Source: Syntrophobacteraceae bacterium (GTDB lineage Bacteria; Desulfobacterota; Syntrophobacteria; Syntrophobacterales; Syntrophobacteraceae). From it: 64,000 nt of DNA. The notes beneath the pieces were generated by a model. The model searched no databases. It saw nothing but the letters and a program-made list of their open reading frames with translations, and was not told where the DNA came from. How positions within the stretch are numbered: the stretch's first letter is position 1; the number at the start of each line of letters is the position of its first letter. A program made the position numbers and the translations under genes. The DNA is taken from assembly GCA_003566995.1 (NCBI GenBank), contig PXBG01000103.1:40824-104823 (forward strand), given 5' to 3'. Positions 18,547 through 27,058 of this stretch are shown here, one piece after another.

Positions 18547-19926
18547 ATGGCAATGAAGCGAATCGAAGTTTTTGTGCCCACTGTGCGCGTCAGAAGAGCG
18601 GTGCTGGGCTTCACGGGCTGGCCCGATGCGGGCCGTGTGGTTCAGCATACTTTTGAAGAAATCAACGAGGCCCTCCCCACGGAAAGGGTTGCCGCCTGGA
18701 ACCTGGATGGCTTCTGGCAAACGGATTCACTGAGGCCCCTCGTGTCCCTGGACCACGGTCAGATCCAGGAGATGGAATGGCCCGAATACGATTTTTTCCT
18801 GGCCCGGCTCCCCTCCTCGGAAAACGTTTTGCTGGGCCTGGGCCCTGAACCGACGGCAAACTGGAGCGTTTTCTCTCAGGAGCTTCTGAATCTTCTGAAG
18901 ATCTGGAACTGCAGGGAGTTGTGCCTTTTGGGGAGCCTTTATGACCAGGTGTTCCATGACGAGGTTCTCCTGTCAGGACTGGCCCAGGACAGCATGGGCA
19001 TCAACCAGATGAAAGATCTCGGTCTCGAGCAGATCAAATACAGCGGACCGGCGGCCGTGCATTCCGCCATCATGGAAGAGGCCCGAAAGTCACCCCTGCG
19101 CTGCCTGGGAATCTGGGCACACTACCCCTCCTATCTCAATGGGCCCCATGAACTTCTCGTCGCCGGTCTTTTTCAGAAAGTGGGGAGCCTGCTGGGATAC
19201 GAGGCGGACACCCGGACCCTTCTGAAAAACTGGAAACAGCGTGAGAGGCAGATCGAAAACCAGATCGAACACAATCCCCAGTTGCGCGAAAACCTTCAAT
19301 CCGTGGCCCGGTCAAAAGCTGCTGTGAGCGTTTCTTCCGGGAACAGGGGGAAACTTCTGCGCATGGACGAATTTTTGAGCAGAAGCACCGGCGGTCAGGA
19401 GGAGAACCCCCGGGCATTTGAGAGAGGCATGAGCATGACCGGTCAGCACAAGCAGATGGAAGATTACACGGTGGCTCACTTTCAGGAAATCGCCAGGCAA
19501 AACCGCTTTCCGGAAAATGCCCACATTCCTCATGACAAGGATATGTGCGGCATTTGCCACCCGGACAAAACGAACATGGACCCTTTCCACTTTTATTTGA
19601 AAGTGGTGACCCAATCCATAAAGGTTCGCCGGCCCCGACTGGACAAACACCTTCTGGCCCAGATGAATGAGGATCTCGCCATGATGGGCATTTCCAGGGA
19701 ATTGTCCATGGATCAGCTGCTCCATGGCCAGGAGGAAGCCCTTGAGATCTGGAAGGACTGGATTCGGGATGCCCTCGCCACGGGGCTTTCATTGCTCGCC
19801 GTGCACAGCGGCACGAGCCTGGAGTTCGACCTGGAGGAGGCAAAAGAACGGGGCATGGGGGATGTGATCGAATCGAGCGTTTTGGAAATCATGGAGCACC
19901 AGAAAAGGAATCACGTCCCCGAGTGA
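18547..19926 (+). CDS. PAC2-family protein with long C-terminal extension
   Basis: 459 residues. The N-terminal 230 match the PAC2 (proteasome assembly chaperone 2) family: VRRAVLGFTGWPDAGRVVQ, LLGSLYDQVFHD, IKYSGPAAVHSAIM and LGIWAHYPSYLNGPHELLVAGL, as in archaeal and actinobacterial PAC2 proteins of unknown job. The remaining 230 residues are not familiar. They include a charged helical stretch and the motif DMCGICHPDKTNMDPFHFY near residue 338, which has a CxxCH but no export signal. No proteasome genes are seen. Start ATG at 18547, though ATG 18553 would also work. Confidence 0.72.
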   Translation: MAMKRIEVFVPTVRVRRAVLGFTGWPDAGRVVQHTFEEINEALPTERVAAWNLDGFWQTDSLRPLVSLDHGQIQEMEWPEYDFFLARLPSSENVLLGLGPEPTANWSVFSQELLNLLKIWNCRELCLLGSLYDQVFHDEVLLSGLAQDSMGINQMKDLGLEQIKYSGPAAVHSAIMEEARKSPLRCLGIWAHYPSYLNGPHELLVAGLFQKVGSLLGYEADTRTLLKNWKQRERQIENQIEHNPQLRENLQSVARSKAAVSVSSGNRGKLLRMDEFLSRSTGGQEENPRAFERGMSMTGQHKQMEDYTVAHFQEIARQNRFPENAHIPHDKDMCGICHPDKTNMDPFHFYLKVVTQSIKVRRPRLDKHLLAQMNEDLAMMGISRELSMDQLLHGQEEALEIWKDWIRDALATGLSLLAVHSGTSLEFDLEEAKERGMGDVIESSVLEIMEHQKRNHVPE

Positions 19927-20038
19927 AGGTTCAGGCCCCTTTCTTGGCGGGGTGACGGGACAGGACGGCACCACTCCTTTTGAAAGGGCCCTCAAAAATC
20001 CCCGAACCGGCAGCCCCGTCTCTCCTGTGGACCTGCGT

Positions 20039-20950
20039 TCATTTCAACAGGTCGGCCAGCGCCTCTTCCGCATGGGGAAACTGAAACACGAAACCTTCTT
20101 CCAGCAGACGTTGAGGCAACGCTCTCTGGCCCTTGAGAATCACTTCACCAAAATCCCCCAGGGCCATGCGAATCATGACAGCGGGAACGCCGGGCATGAG
20201 CACGGAAGTCCCCAGGGCCCGGGCCAGGACTCCGGCAAAGTCCCTGTTGGTGAGGGGGTTGGGCGCGGTGCAGTTGAAGGGGCCTTTGAGGTGCGGATTT
20301 TCAAGGAGAAAAAGGAAGATGCGAAAGAGGTCTTCCATGTGAATCCAGGGAAACCATTGCTTTCCGCTTCCCAGGTGGCTTCCCATATACTTCCTGAAAG
20401 CGGGAAGCATTTTGCTGAGGGCTCCCCCGTCCCGTCCCAAAACAATTCCCAACCGGCAGATGGCCACTCTCACACCCCAATCTTCGGCCCTGAGAGCTTC
20501 CTTTTCCCACTTCACACCCAGTTGGGCAAGAAAGTCATCGCCGGGGGGAGTGTCCTCCGTGAGGACCGTATCGTCCAGGCGGCCCCCATAGTATCCCACC
20601 GCTGAACCGCTCAGCAAAGTGGCAGGGCTGGAATCCCCCTTGAGAGCCTCCACCAGGTGGCGCGTGGTCAAAATGCGGCTGTCTTCGATGACCTTGCGCG
20701 CTTTGGAGGTCCAGGGAGTGAATATGGTGGATCCGGCCAGGTTGATGGCGGCATCGTGCCCCGAAAGGGATTCCTGCCAGTGGCCCGGCTCCGTTGGATC
20801 CCCCTCCACCCAGGAAACTTTTGTTTCCCCCTTCTCCCCCCCTTTGCGCGCTGATCGCGTGAGGACGGTCACTTCATGCCCCTCCTCCAGGAATCTTCTG
20901 GTGAAGTAGCTTCCCACAAACCCCGTTCCACCCGTCAGGAATAGTTTCAT
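20039..20950 (-). CDS. TIGR01777-type NAD-dependent epimerase/dehydratase
   Basis: 303-residue extended SDR of the YfcH/SulA-like family. It starts MKLFLTGGTGFVGSYFTRRF, with the GGTGFVG nucleotide motif; later come DAAINLAGSTIF, the SGSAVGYYGGR active-site segment with YYG, and ICRLGIVLGRDGGAL. The C-terminal domain (DUF1731) ends QRALPQRLLEEGFVFQFP, typical of the family. Start ATG at 20950 has GGAG upstream. Biochemical substrate of the family is unknown. It is the last gene in a minus-strand run that begins at the glutaredoxin. Confidence 0.85.
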   Translation of the reverse strand: MKLFLTGGTGFVGSYFTRRFLEEGHEVTVLTRSARKGGEKGETKVSWVEGDPTEPGHWQESLSGHDAAINLAGSTIFTPWTSKARKVIEDSRILTTRHLVEALKGDSSPATLLSGSAVGYYGGRLDDTVLTEDTPPGDDFLAQLGVKWEKEALRAEDWGVRVAICRLGIVLGRDGGALSKMLPAFRKYMGSHLGSGKQWFPWIHMEDLFRIFLFLLENPHLKGPFNCTAPNPLTNRDFAGVLARALGTSVLMPGVPAVMIRMALGDFGEVILKGQRALPQRLLEEGFVFQFPHAEEALADLLK

Positions 20951-20982
20951 GAACCTTTTCTCCTCACTCTCCGGCAAAGTTT

Positions 20983-21663
20983 TCAGTTGAGGGCCATTCG
21001 GGCCAAATCACCAATTCTGTGATGTTCCACCTTTCCCTCATGAAAAACAGGAATGATTTCCTCATCCTTCAAGAGTTCTTTCAGGGCGGGGACCGCGGAA
21101 GGGGATTGAAGATGACTCAGCACCCGGCAGGCCAGGCCCCGATGGTGAGGGTCTTGTGATTTGAGATAGAGCACAAGATCCTCCACACTTCTCTGCACCA
21201 GTTCAGGCCTCTTTTGGGCCAGCCTTCCCAAACCCCAGAGCACCCCGCGCTCCAGCAGGTCATTGCCCAGATGATTTCCTTCATGGCTGATGTATGAAGC
21301 CAATATTCTGTGATATTCCCCCGCAAGACCCCCGTGGCGGGCCATGATCTCGCCCATGGCTTCCCCTGATCCCCATCCGGAACAACCCGATTCATCGTTC
21401 AGGTTCCACATGAGGCGCCGCATGATGTCCCGGGCCTGCTCCATGTTTTCGTCGGCCATTTTATTCATGACCACGCCAATGGCCGTGACCGCACGCCCCT
21501 GGAGGACAGGGTCGAGGCTGTACATAAAAGAGAGAAGAGGGTTGATGACCTTTTTGGGCGGCCACCGGGTCCAAAGGTCCAGCCGCTCGTGGAAGTCCGG
21601 GGCCTCGAGCAGTTCGCCCACCTGGAACCTCAGGCCTCTTTTTCCGACCGTTTTCCCTTCCAA
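20983..21663 (-). CDS. HEAT-repeat protein
   Basis: 226-residue all-helical protein with HEAT-like repeats: pairs of helices such as SLDPVLQGRAVTAIGVVMNK, DLLERGVLWGLGRLAQ and GLACRVLSHLQSPSAVPALK. No catalytic motif is visible. It resembles the DVU0298-type family of deltaproteobacteria, where it is also linked to redox genes. I chose TTG at 21663 because GGAG lies six bases before it and the start falls just after the ferredoxin gene; upstream readings overlap that gene. Function is unknown; HEAT arrays usually mediate protein contacts. Confidence 0.65.
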   Translation of the reverse strand: MEGKTVGKRGLRFQVGELLEAPDFHERLDLWTRWPPKKVINPLLSFMYSLDPVLQGRAVTAIGVVMNKMADENMEQARDIMRRLMWNLNDESGCSGWGSGEAMGEIMARHGGLAGEYHRILASYISHEGNHLGNDLLERGVLWGLGRLAQKRPELVQRSVEDLVLYLKSQDPHHRGLACRVLSHLQSPSAVPALKELLKDEEIIPVFHEGKVEHHRIGDLARMALN

Positions 21664-21694
21664 AACATGCTCCTGATAACAACGAAAGGAGGAC

Positions 21695-21901
21695 TCAGTC
21701 CTTTTCCCACTGAATACAGTCCGTGGGGCAACAATTGATGGCCTCATCCACACAGTCTTCGGGATAACTGTCCATGGGGGCCACCTCAATGTAACCGGCA
21801 TCATTGACCAAAAACACATGGGGGCAGAGCACCAGGCAGGCTTCGCATCCCACGCACCGGCTCAGGTCGATCACGGGAGTCTTGGGCGTCATTGGATTCA
21901 C
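21695..21901 (-). CDS. 4Fe-4S ferredoxin
   Basis: 68-residue low-potential electron carrier. The cluster motif CVGCEACLVLCP (CxxCxxCxxxCP) begins near residue 16 and a distal CCPTDC near residue 58 supplies the rest, as in Desulfovibrio-type ferredoxins. The body is acidic. Start is GTG at 21901, three bases after the stop of the thioredoxin-reductase gene; with no clear Shine-Dalgarno it probably depends on translational coupling. The position suggests a shared job in thiol and electron homeostasis with the flavoprotein upstream. Confidence 0.88.
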   Translation of the reverse strand: MNPMTPKTPVIDLSRCVGCEACLVLCPHVFLVNDAGYIEVAPMDSYPEDCVDEAINCCPTDCIQWEKD

Positions 21902-21904
21902 TTT

Positions 21905-23098
21905 TCAGTTTCTGGTCAGAAGATAATTGTACGCGGAAAGAGCGGCTTTGGCACCTTCTCCCACAGCCACCACCACCTGCTTGAAGGGCACGCTGGTCAC
22001 ATCGCCGCAGGCGAAAACCCCGGCCATTCCCGTGCGGCATTCCATATCCACGAAGATCTCACCTTTTGGATTGGTGGCGAGGGTCTCGATGAAAAGCCGG
22101 GAGTTGGGCATGGTTCCGATCTCCACAAAAACCCCTTCCACGGGCAGGAGCCGAACCTCACCGGTCCTGAGGTCCTGCACTTCCAATCCTTCCACCATTT
22201 TGTCCCCCACAACGCGTATGGCCTCCCAGAGAGTGAAAAGGGTCACATTGGGGGAACGAGTGACCTTGTCCACATAGATGGGATCGGCAGTGAGGCGTGT
22301 GAGGGAAACCAGGTGCACATGGCTGGCAATGGGAACAAGGTCCAGGGCGGCCTCCAGCCCTGAATTTCCTCCGCCCACAACGGCCACCTCGGCCCCTTCA
22401 TAGAGAGGAGCGTCACAGGTGGAGCAATAGGCCACCCCCTTGCCCGCCAGCTCCTTCTCGCCGGGTATGCGGAGAAGCTGATGGCCGCCACCCGTGGCAA
22501 TGATCACCGTCTTCCCGTAATAAGTCTTTCCATCCTCAAGGGTCACACTTTTCACGGCGCCGGCCAGCTGCACGGAAGCGATGCTGTTCCCGAGCACCGT
22601 CTCCACATTGAAAGACTGCACATGGTGCTCAAATTTCTTCACCAACTCGGCAGCGTTCACCTGGCTGAATCCCAGGTAATTGTCCACATCGCTGGTCCAG
22701 GCGAGCTGGCCTCCCACATCCTGGCTGATGATGAGGGTTTTCATCATTTTCCTGATGGTGTAGATGGCCGCGCTCAGCCCGGCCGGCCCGGCTCCAAGGA
22801 TGATGACGTCAAAAATGACCGCCTCCGCTCTGGGAGCGGAAACTCCCAGCTTCCGGTAAAGCTCCCCCGAGGCCTCCAGTTCCACCAGGTGAGCATACCC
22901 TCCCACGGGTTCTCCGTGGATGACGATTTGAGGAAGCACTCCCGTGCCAAGCGCCTCCTTCATTTCCTGCCATTGACTTGAACCGGGCGGAGCGTGCACT
23001 TCCTCGTAATCTAGGCTCTTGTCGCGAAGAAAGCTCCTGGCACTCTCACAAAAGGGGCAACCCTCCATGCTGTAAATCAAAACCCTGGCAGATTTCAC
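21905..23098 (-). CDS. trxB: thioredoxin reductase with N-terminal glutaredoxin domain
   Basis: 397-residue flavoprotein. Residues 1-80 are glutaredoxin/thioredoxin-like with the redox motif CPFC (SMEGCPFCESARSFL) and GVLPQIVIHGEPVGGYAHL. Residues 95-397 are a TrxB-type reductase: FAD motif ILGAGPAGLSAAIY, redox-active CSTC (AYCSTCDAPLYEG), NAD(P)H motif VVGGGNSGLEAA, and the C-terminal FACGDVT. It probably reduces its own glutaredoxin domain or the separate glutaredoxin encoded directly upstream. GTG at 23098 is chosen because GGGGAG precedes it by five bases; a TTG at 23120-23122 is the alternative. Confidence 0.9.
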   Translation of the reverse strand: MKSARVLIYSMEGCPFCESARSFLRDKSLDYEEVHAPPGSSQWQEMKEALGTGVLPQIVIHGEPVGGYAHLVELEASGELYRKLGVSAPRAEAVIFDVIILGAGPAGLSAAIYTIRKMMKTLIISQDVGGQLAWTSDVDNYLGFSQVNAAELVKKFEHHVQSFNVETVLGNSIASVQLAGAVKSVTLEDGKTYYGKTVIIATGGGHQLLRIPGEKELAGKGVAYCSTCDAPLYEGAEVAVVGGGNSGLEAALDLVPIASHVHLVSLTRLTADPIYVDKVTRSPNVTLFTLWEAIRVVGDKMVEGLEVQDLRTGEVRLLPVEGVFVEIGTMPNSRLFIETLATNPKGEIFVDMECRTGMAGVFACGDVTSVPFKQVVVAVGEGAKAALSAYNYLLTRN

Positions 23099-23122
23099 GA
23101 AAACTCCCCTTCCCACCGGCAA

Positions 23123-23365
23123 TTATCCAAGAGCCTTGAGTGCCCTGTCCACATGCCCCTTTTCAAAACCCACAATGACTTCGTCCCCGATGCAGATCAC
23201 GGGAACGCTGCGGGCTCCTGACACTTTCTTCATTTCAGCGAGAGCCTCCTTGTCCGCTGTCACGTCAAAGGCGTCATAATCGATTCCCTTTTCATCCAGG
23301 TAATCTTTCGCCTGCTTGCAGTAATGGCAGGTGGGTGTTGAATAGATCTTCACTTTGGCGCTCAT
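23123..23365 (-). CDS. glutaredoxin-family protein
   Basis: 80-residue monodomain glutaredoxin/NrdH-like protein with redox motif CHYC at residues 13-16 (STPTCHYCKQAKDYL) and the cis-Pro segment SVPVICIGDEVIVGFEKG. It transfers electrons to disulfides and would be recharged by the reductase gene immediately downstream, whose first residues begin 25 bases after this stop. Start ATG at 23365. Confidence 0.9.
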   Translation of the reverse strand: MSAKVKIYSTPTCHYCKQAKDYLDEKGIDYDAFDVTADKEALAEMKKVSGARSVPVICIGDEVIVGFEKGHVDRALKALG

Positions 23366-23524
23366 TTGCTTGCCCTTTCTTTTTTTTTGCAGGAGTTGTC
23401 CGGATCGGGACCATGCCGTATTCCCTGGAAGAGACGATGCTCATTCCACGCTTTGTGGACGCGCGAAGAAGATCCCCTGGCAAAGGATAGCAGCCGGGTG
23501 AATGCTCCTCTGAGGATTCAGCAG

Positions 23525-23558
23525 GATGCCGTGCGGGCAAGGCCTTGAGCACGGCATC
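23525..23558. other. perfect 10-bp hairpin upstream of glutaredoxin
   Basis: GATGCCGTGC (23525-23534) pairs perfectly with GCACGGCATC (23549-23558) over a 14-base loop. It lies in the 286-bp gap between the rubrerythrin-like gene and the glutaredoxin. There is no U-run on either strand, so it may be a weak terminator, an mRNA-stability element or an operator. Confidence 0.4.
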
Positions 23559-23651
23559 CCTCTTGTGAGCGACATCAGGACCGATATCCATTCAGGCACC
23601 AGTGCCCTGAAGAAACGACGCGATAGGCTTCACCCCTTCAGGGCATGGACG

Positions 23652-24140
23652 TCAGCGCTGGCGCTTGTATTGAAGTGAGAGTCTTCGAAGGTGTTCCTGT
23701 TCTTCCTTGACCAGTTCACCAATGAACTGCTTTCCCTTTTGCCCGTCGGTGGCGTCCTGAATGGTCAGAAAGAAAATGACGGAATCCTTTTCAAATTCCA
23801 TGGCCATTCTCAGGGCCGACCTGGCGTCCTTCACTTCCGCCAGCTTGGCTTCGAAGTCCCCCTTGATGAAAACATGGTTGTCCGCCGTGACCTGAACATA
23901 GGCACTCATTTCATTGTCGGGATCAAAAACAGTGGACTGGGAAGCCTGCGGGGGAAGTTCCTTTTTGATGGAAAGAAACTTTTGACGGTGTTCCACTTCC
24001 TGCTGGGCCAGGTCTTTAAAGAGGTCCCTGATCTCCGGATCGTCGATCACCTTCACGGCCTCCTCATAGAACCTCTTGCCATTCTCTTCCACCTTCACAG
24101 CAATGTCGAAAACTTCTGCCGCATTGAAATTGAAAATCAT
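23652..24140 (-). CDS. rubrerythrin-like ferritin-family protein
   Basis: 162-residue four-helix di-iron protein. The helices carry ExxxH-type metal motifs: KVEENGKRFYEEAVK, LAQQEVEHRQKFLS, and near the end ELVKEEQEHLRRLS. The C-terminal rubredoxin domain of true rubrerythrin is missing, and a separate rubredoxin gene lies directly upstream. It probably acts as a peroxidase or iron protein in oxidative stress defence. Start ATG at 24140 has GAGGAG eight bases upstream; the longer reading to 24203 lacks one. Confidence 0.85.
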   Translation of the reverse strand: MIFNFNAAEVFDIAVKVEENGKRFYEEAVKVIDDPEIRDLFKDLAQQEVEHRQKFLSIKKELPPQASQSTVFDPDNEMSAYVQVTADNHVFIKGDFEAKLAEVKDARSALRMAMEFEKDSVIFFLTIQDATDGQKGKQFIGELVKEEQEHLRRLSLQYKRQR

Positions 24141-24211
24141 CGCTACAGCTCCTCGTTGTTGTTTGGCTTCGCGGGGAAGACTTGACTCAGGAATCGCGTT
24201 CATCCAAACTC

Positions 24212-24257
24212 TCCGTTGGCCTTCCGCATTTCAGGAGTCGCTCGAAAGGCCAACGGA
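24212..24257. terminator. strong 12-bp hairpin between rubredoxin and rubrerythrin-like genes
   Basis: TCCGTTGGCCTT (24212-24223) pairs perfectly with AAGGCCAACGGA (24246-24257) around a 22-base loop. On the minus strand it follows the rubredoxin stop by about 50 bases. It lacks a U-run, so it may be a processing or stability element that gives the two genes different expression levels rather than a true intrinsic terminator. Confidence 0.5.
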
Positions 24258-24307
24258 AAGTGAAAACCCTTCAAAATATGTGCGAATCTTCTCGTGCCTT
24301 GCCTGGT

Positions 24308-24466
24308 CTATTCCTTTTCGAAGTCACTCTTGGATGCTCCGCAGATGGGGCAGGTCCAATCCTCGGGCACTGCATCAAAAGAGGTTCCGGGGGCAACGCC
24401 GTTGTCGGGGTCGCCTTTGGCAGGGTCATACACATAGCCACAAACTTGACAAACATAACGGTCCAT
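24308..24466 (-). CDS. rubredoxin
   Basis: 52-residue mononuclear iron electron carrier, easily missed because it is short. It reads [20 protein letters not shown] and ends with [14 protein letters not shown], giving the four Cys ligands in two CxxCG knuckles, with the usual [19 protein letters not shown] between. Start ATG at 24466 follows AAGGAG by five bases. It lies just upstream of the rubrerythrin-like ferritin, which lacks its own rubredoxin domain, so they probably work as a pair. Confidence 0.95.
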   Translation of the reverse strand: MDRYVCQVCGYVYDPAKGDPDNGVAPGTSFDAVPEDWTCPICGASKSDFEKE

Positions 24467-24561
24467 TTTTGCTCCTTCCACTTGGTTTCATGTTCAGACT
24501 GATTTTCTTGCTGTTTTTTTCGACGCTCAAATCACCTGTATATCATCAAAACACCCTGAAC

Positions 24562-26841
24562 TTAAGATGTTTGGTCCCCGCCCTGTTTTTCCCGCCTTTT
24601 ATGGCGCCTCCACACGTGCTCCAAACGAAGAGCGTTGCTCACGACGCAAACAGAACTCAGGGCCATGGCCGCAGCGGCGAGCATGGGGTTCACAAATACA
24701 CCCCAGAAGGGATACAGAGCCCCCGCAGCCACACCTATTCCCAGCAGGTTGTAAAAAAAGGCCCAAGCCAAATTCTGTTTCATGACGCCCATGGTCCTGG
24801 AAGAGAGTTGTATGGCGTCTGAAAGCAGCCTCAAATCATCCCTCAAGAGGACCACGTCACCCCATTTCAGATCCCCATGGGTTCCTGCACCCACCGCAAT
24901 GCCCACATGCGCGGCGGCCATGGCCGGAGCATCCCTGCTGCCGTCTCCCACCATGGCCACCAGCCGCCCTTCTCTTTCAAGACGTTGAATCTCCCTGGCC
25001 TTGTCCCGGGGAAGAACCTCGGCCATGATGGCGTGAATTCCCGCCTTTTCAGCTATGCACTGAGCCGTTTCTTCCCCGTCTCCCGTCATCATGACCACCT
25101 CGAGATTCATGTTTCCAAGGAGATTCACCGCCTCACGCGCCCTGTCCTTCAGAGCGTCCGCCAAGGCGATGAAGCCGAGAGGACGATTGTTGAATGCAAC
25201 ATAAACACCCGTTTTACCTGCTGCAATAGTTTCCTGGACTTTTGGTTCCAGGGAACTCCAGTGGACTTTCTCCTGCCTGAAAAATTTTCTGGTTCCCAGA
25301 ACAACCTCACCGCCTTGAACGCGAACCCGGACCCCAAGCCCCCACACGGGCTCGAAAGCCTCCACCGCTTGCAGTTCAATCCCTTCCCTTCTGCCCTCTT
25401 CCACAATGGCCCGGGCAACAGGGTGCCCGGAGAGCGCCTCCACGGAGGCGGCGACTCCCAACAGCTCCCGCCTGGAAACACCTTCCGCTGGCACCACATC
25501 CGTGACCCGGGGAAATCCGCGTGTGAGCGTTCCCGTCTTGTCAAAGACCACCGTGTCCAGCTTGTGGACTTTTTCGAGACTTGCGCCCCCCTTCATGAGA
25601 ATCCCCTCACGGGCACCCAGTCCGGCCCCCGCCATGAGGGCAGCGGGAGCGGCCAGCATGATGGCGGAGGGAGAGGATATGATGAGAACAGACACAGAAT
25701 TGAGCAGCGCCTGGCTGAAGGGAACACCGGGCACCAGAAAATACCACAAAAGGAACACGGCCGCAGCGATGACGATCACCAGGGGCACAAACAGGGAAGC
25801 CACACGGTCTGCAGATTTTTGAAGGGAGCCCCTGGACTCCTGGACCTTTTCCAGATGCATGATGATCTGAGCCAGCAGCGTTTCCGCGCCCACGCGGTCC
25901 CCTCTGAAGGTGAAAGTTTCCCCTCCATTGACGGTTCCCGCAAAGACGCGGCTTCCCTCCTTTTTGACCACGGGAAGGCTTTCACCCGTGAGCAGGGATT
26001 CGTCCACGGAAGAACTGCCCCCCACGAGCAAACCATCCGCCGCGATTTTCTCCCCGGGACGGACCACCAGGATGTCCCCTGCCTCCACCTCCTTCACGGG
26101 CACTTCCAACTCCCGCCCCCCACGCAGAATGCGGGCGGCGGAAGGCATGAGAGCCATGAGCTTCCCGACGGCCCCGGAAGCTCTGAACCGTGCCCTGAGT
26201 TCCAGGTAGCGCCCCAGGAGTGCGAGGGCGACCACCATGGCCGCCGCATCGTAATGGACCGGAAGTTCTTTCACGCCTTCACTGGAAAACAGAGGATGCA
26301 GGGTGGCCGAAAGGGAATAGAGGTAGGGGGAAAGGCTCCCCATGGCCACCAGGGTGTTCATGTCCGCAGTCTTTCGGCGGGCAGCCCTCACCGCCCCCCT
26401 GAAAAAAAGCTGCCCCGCCCAGAAAAGGGCGGGGGTGGCGAGCGCCAGGAGAATGAACATCATGGTCTGGCGGGGAATGCCCCCGGGAAAGGGGAACCAG
26501 TGGGGCATGGACCCCATCAGCACCATTGAACCGAGTCCCAGGCTCACAAGGACCCGAACTTTCAGCTGTTGAAGCTCTTCACGCCGAGCCGCTTCCAGCG
26601 GGTCTTCCCCCGCATCACCACGGGCGGTCCCCGGAAAGCGGCAGCCCATTTCCCCGACTCTTTTCCGCAGGGCTTTCCAGGGAAGAATGAGGGGATCGTA
26701 GAAAACGGTGACGCTTCCCGTGACAGGATTGACCGCCGCATCGCCCACGCCCTCCGTATTCCGGAGGCCCTGTTCCACCCTTCCGGCACAGGCGTCACAG
26801 GTCATCCCCTCCACGGGCATGAGGGCCCTAGCCCATTTCAT
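24562..26841 (-). CDS. copA: P1B-type heavy-metal (copper-type) ATPase with SPS in place of CPC
   Basis: 759-residue metal-exporting P-type ATPase. An N-terminal HMA domain carries [12 protein letters not shown] (residues 13-19 onward). Then come eight predicted TM helices, the actuator motif LLTGESLPV, phosphorylation motif [12 protein letters not shown], the HP motif SGHPVARAI, and the hinge [11 protein letters not shown] (family normally GDGINDAPA). The TM6 ion motif is [11 protein letters not shown] (S390-P391-S392; codons at 25666-25674), so both Cys of CPC are Ser. TM8 keeps MALSS. It overlaps copZ by 14 bases. Metal specificity is therefore uncertain: copper by context, altered by motif. 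Confidence 0.85.
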   Translation of the reverse strand: MKWARALMPVEGMTCDACAGRVEQGLRNTEGVGDAAVNPVTGSVTVFYDPLILPWKALRKRVGEMGCRFPGTARGDAGEDPLEAARREELQQLKVRVLVSLGLGSMVLMGSMPHWFPFPGGIPRQTMMFILLALATPALFWAGQLFFRGAVRAARRKTADMNTLVAMGSLSPYLYSLSATLHPLFSSEGVKELPVHYDAAAMVVALALLGRYLELRARFRASGAVGKLMALMPSAARILRGGRELEVPVKEVEAGDILVVRPGEKIAADGLLVGGSSSVDESLLTGESLPVVKKEGSRVFAGTVNGGETFTFRGDRVGAETLLAQIIMHLEKVQESRGSLQKSADRVASLFVPLVIVIAAAVFLLWYFLVPGVPFSQALLNSVSVLIISSPSAIMLAAPAALMAGAGLGAREGILMKGGASLEKVHKLDTVVFDKTGTLTRGFPRVTDVVPAEGVSRRELLGVAASVEALSGHPVARAIVEEGRREGIELQAVEAFEPVWGLGVRVRVQGGEVVLGTRKFFRQEKVHWSSLEPKVQETIAAGKTGVYVAFNNRPLGFIALADALKDRAREAVNLLGNMNLEVVMMTGDGEETAQCIAEKAGIHAIMAEVLPRDKAREIQRLEREGRLVAMVGDGSRDAPAMAAAHVGIAVGAGTHGDLKWGDVVLLRDDLRLLSDAIQLSSRTMGVMKQNLAWAFFYNLLGIGVAAGALYPFWGVFVNPMLAAAAMALSSVCVVSNALRLEHVWRRHKRREKQGGDQTS

Positions 26842-27025
26842 ACCCGGCCTTTGAGATTTTTTCCTTCACAGCCTGGTCATCGACGGGTTTGTTCTCTTCA
26901 TAGGAAACCTGGCCCGTGTTCAAATCCACCTTCACGTCCCCGACACCCTCCAGTTCCTGAAGGGCCTTGGTGACCGCTTTCACGCAATGCTCACAAGACA
27001 TTCCCTTGACCTTGATCGTTTTCAT
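26828..27025 (-). CDS. copZ: copper chaperone, heavy-metal-associated domain
   Basis: 65-residue HMA protein with ferredoxin-like beta-alpha-beta fold; the metal site is GMSCEHC (CxxC at residues 11-14), followed by [14 protein letters not shown]. It carries Cu(I) in the cytoplasm to a P-ATPase, here the one encoded by the overlapping downstream gene. Start ATG at 27025 has GGAG upstream. It is preceded by the cytochrome b5-like membrane protein gene on the same strand. Confidence 0.92.
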   Translation of the reverse strand: MKTIKVKGMSCEHCVKAVTKALQELEGVGDVKVDLNTGQVSYEENKPVDDQAVKEKISKAGYEMG

Positions 27026-27058
27026 GGTGCTTCTCCTTTCATAAAGTTGATTCCTGAG

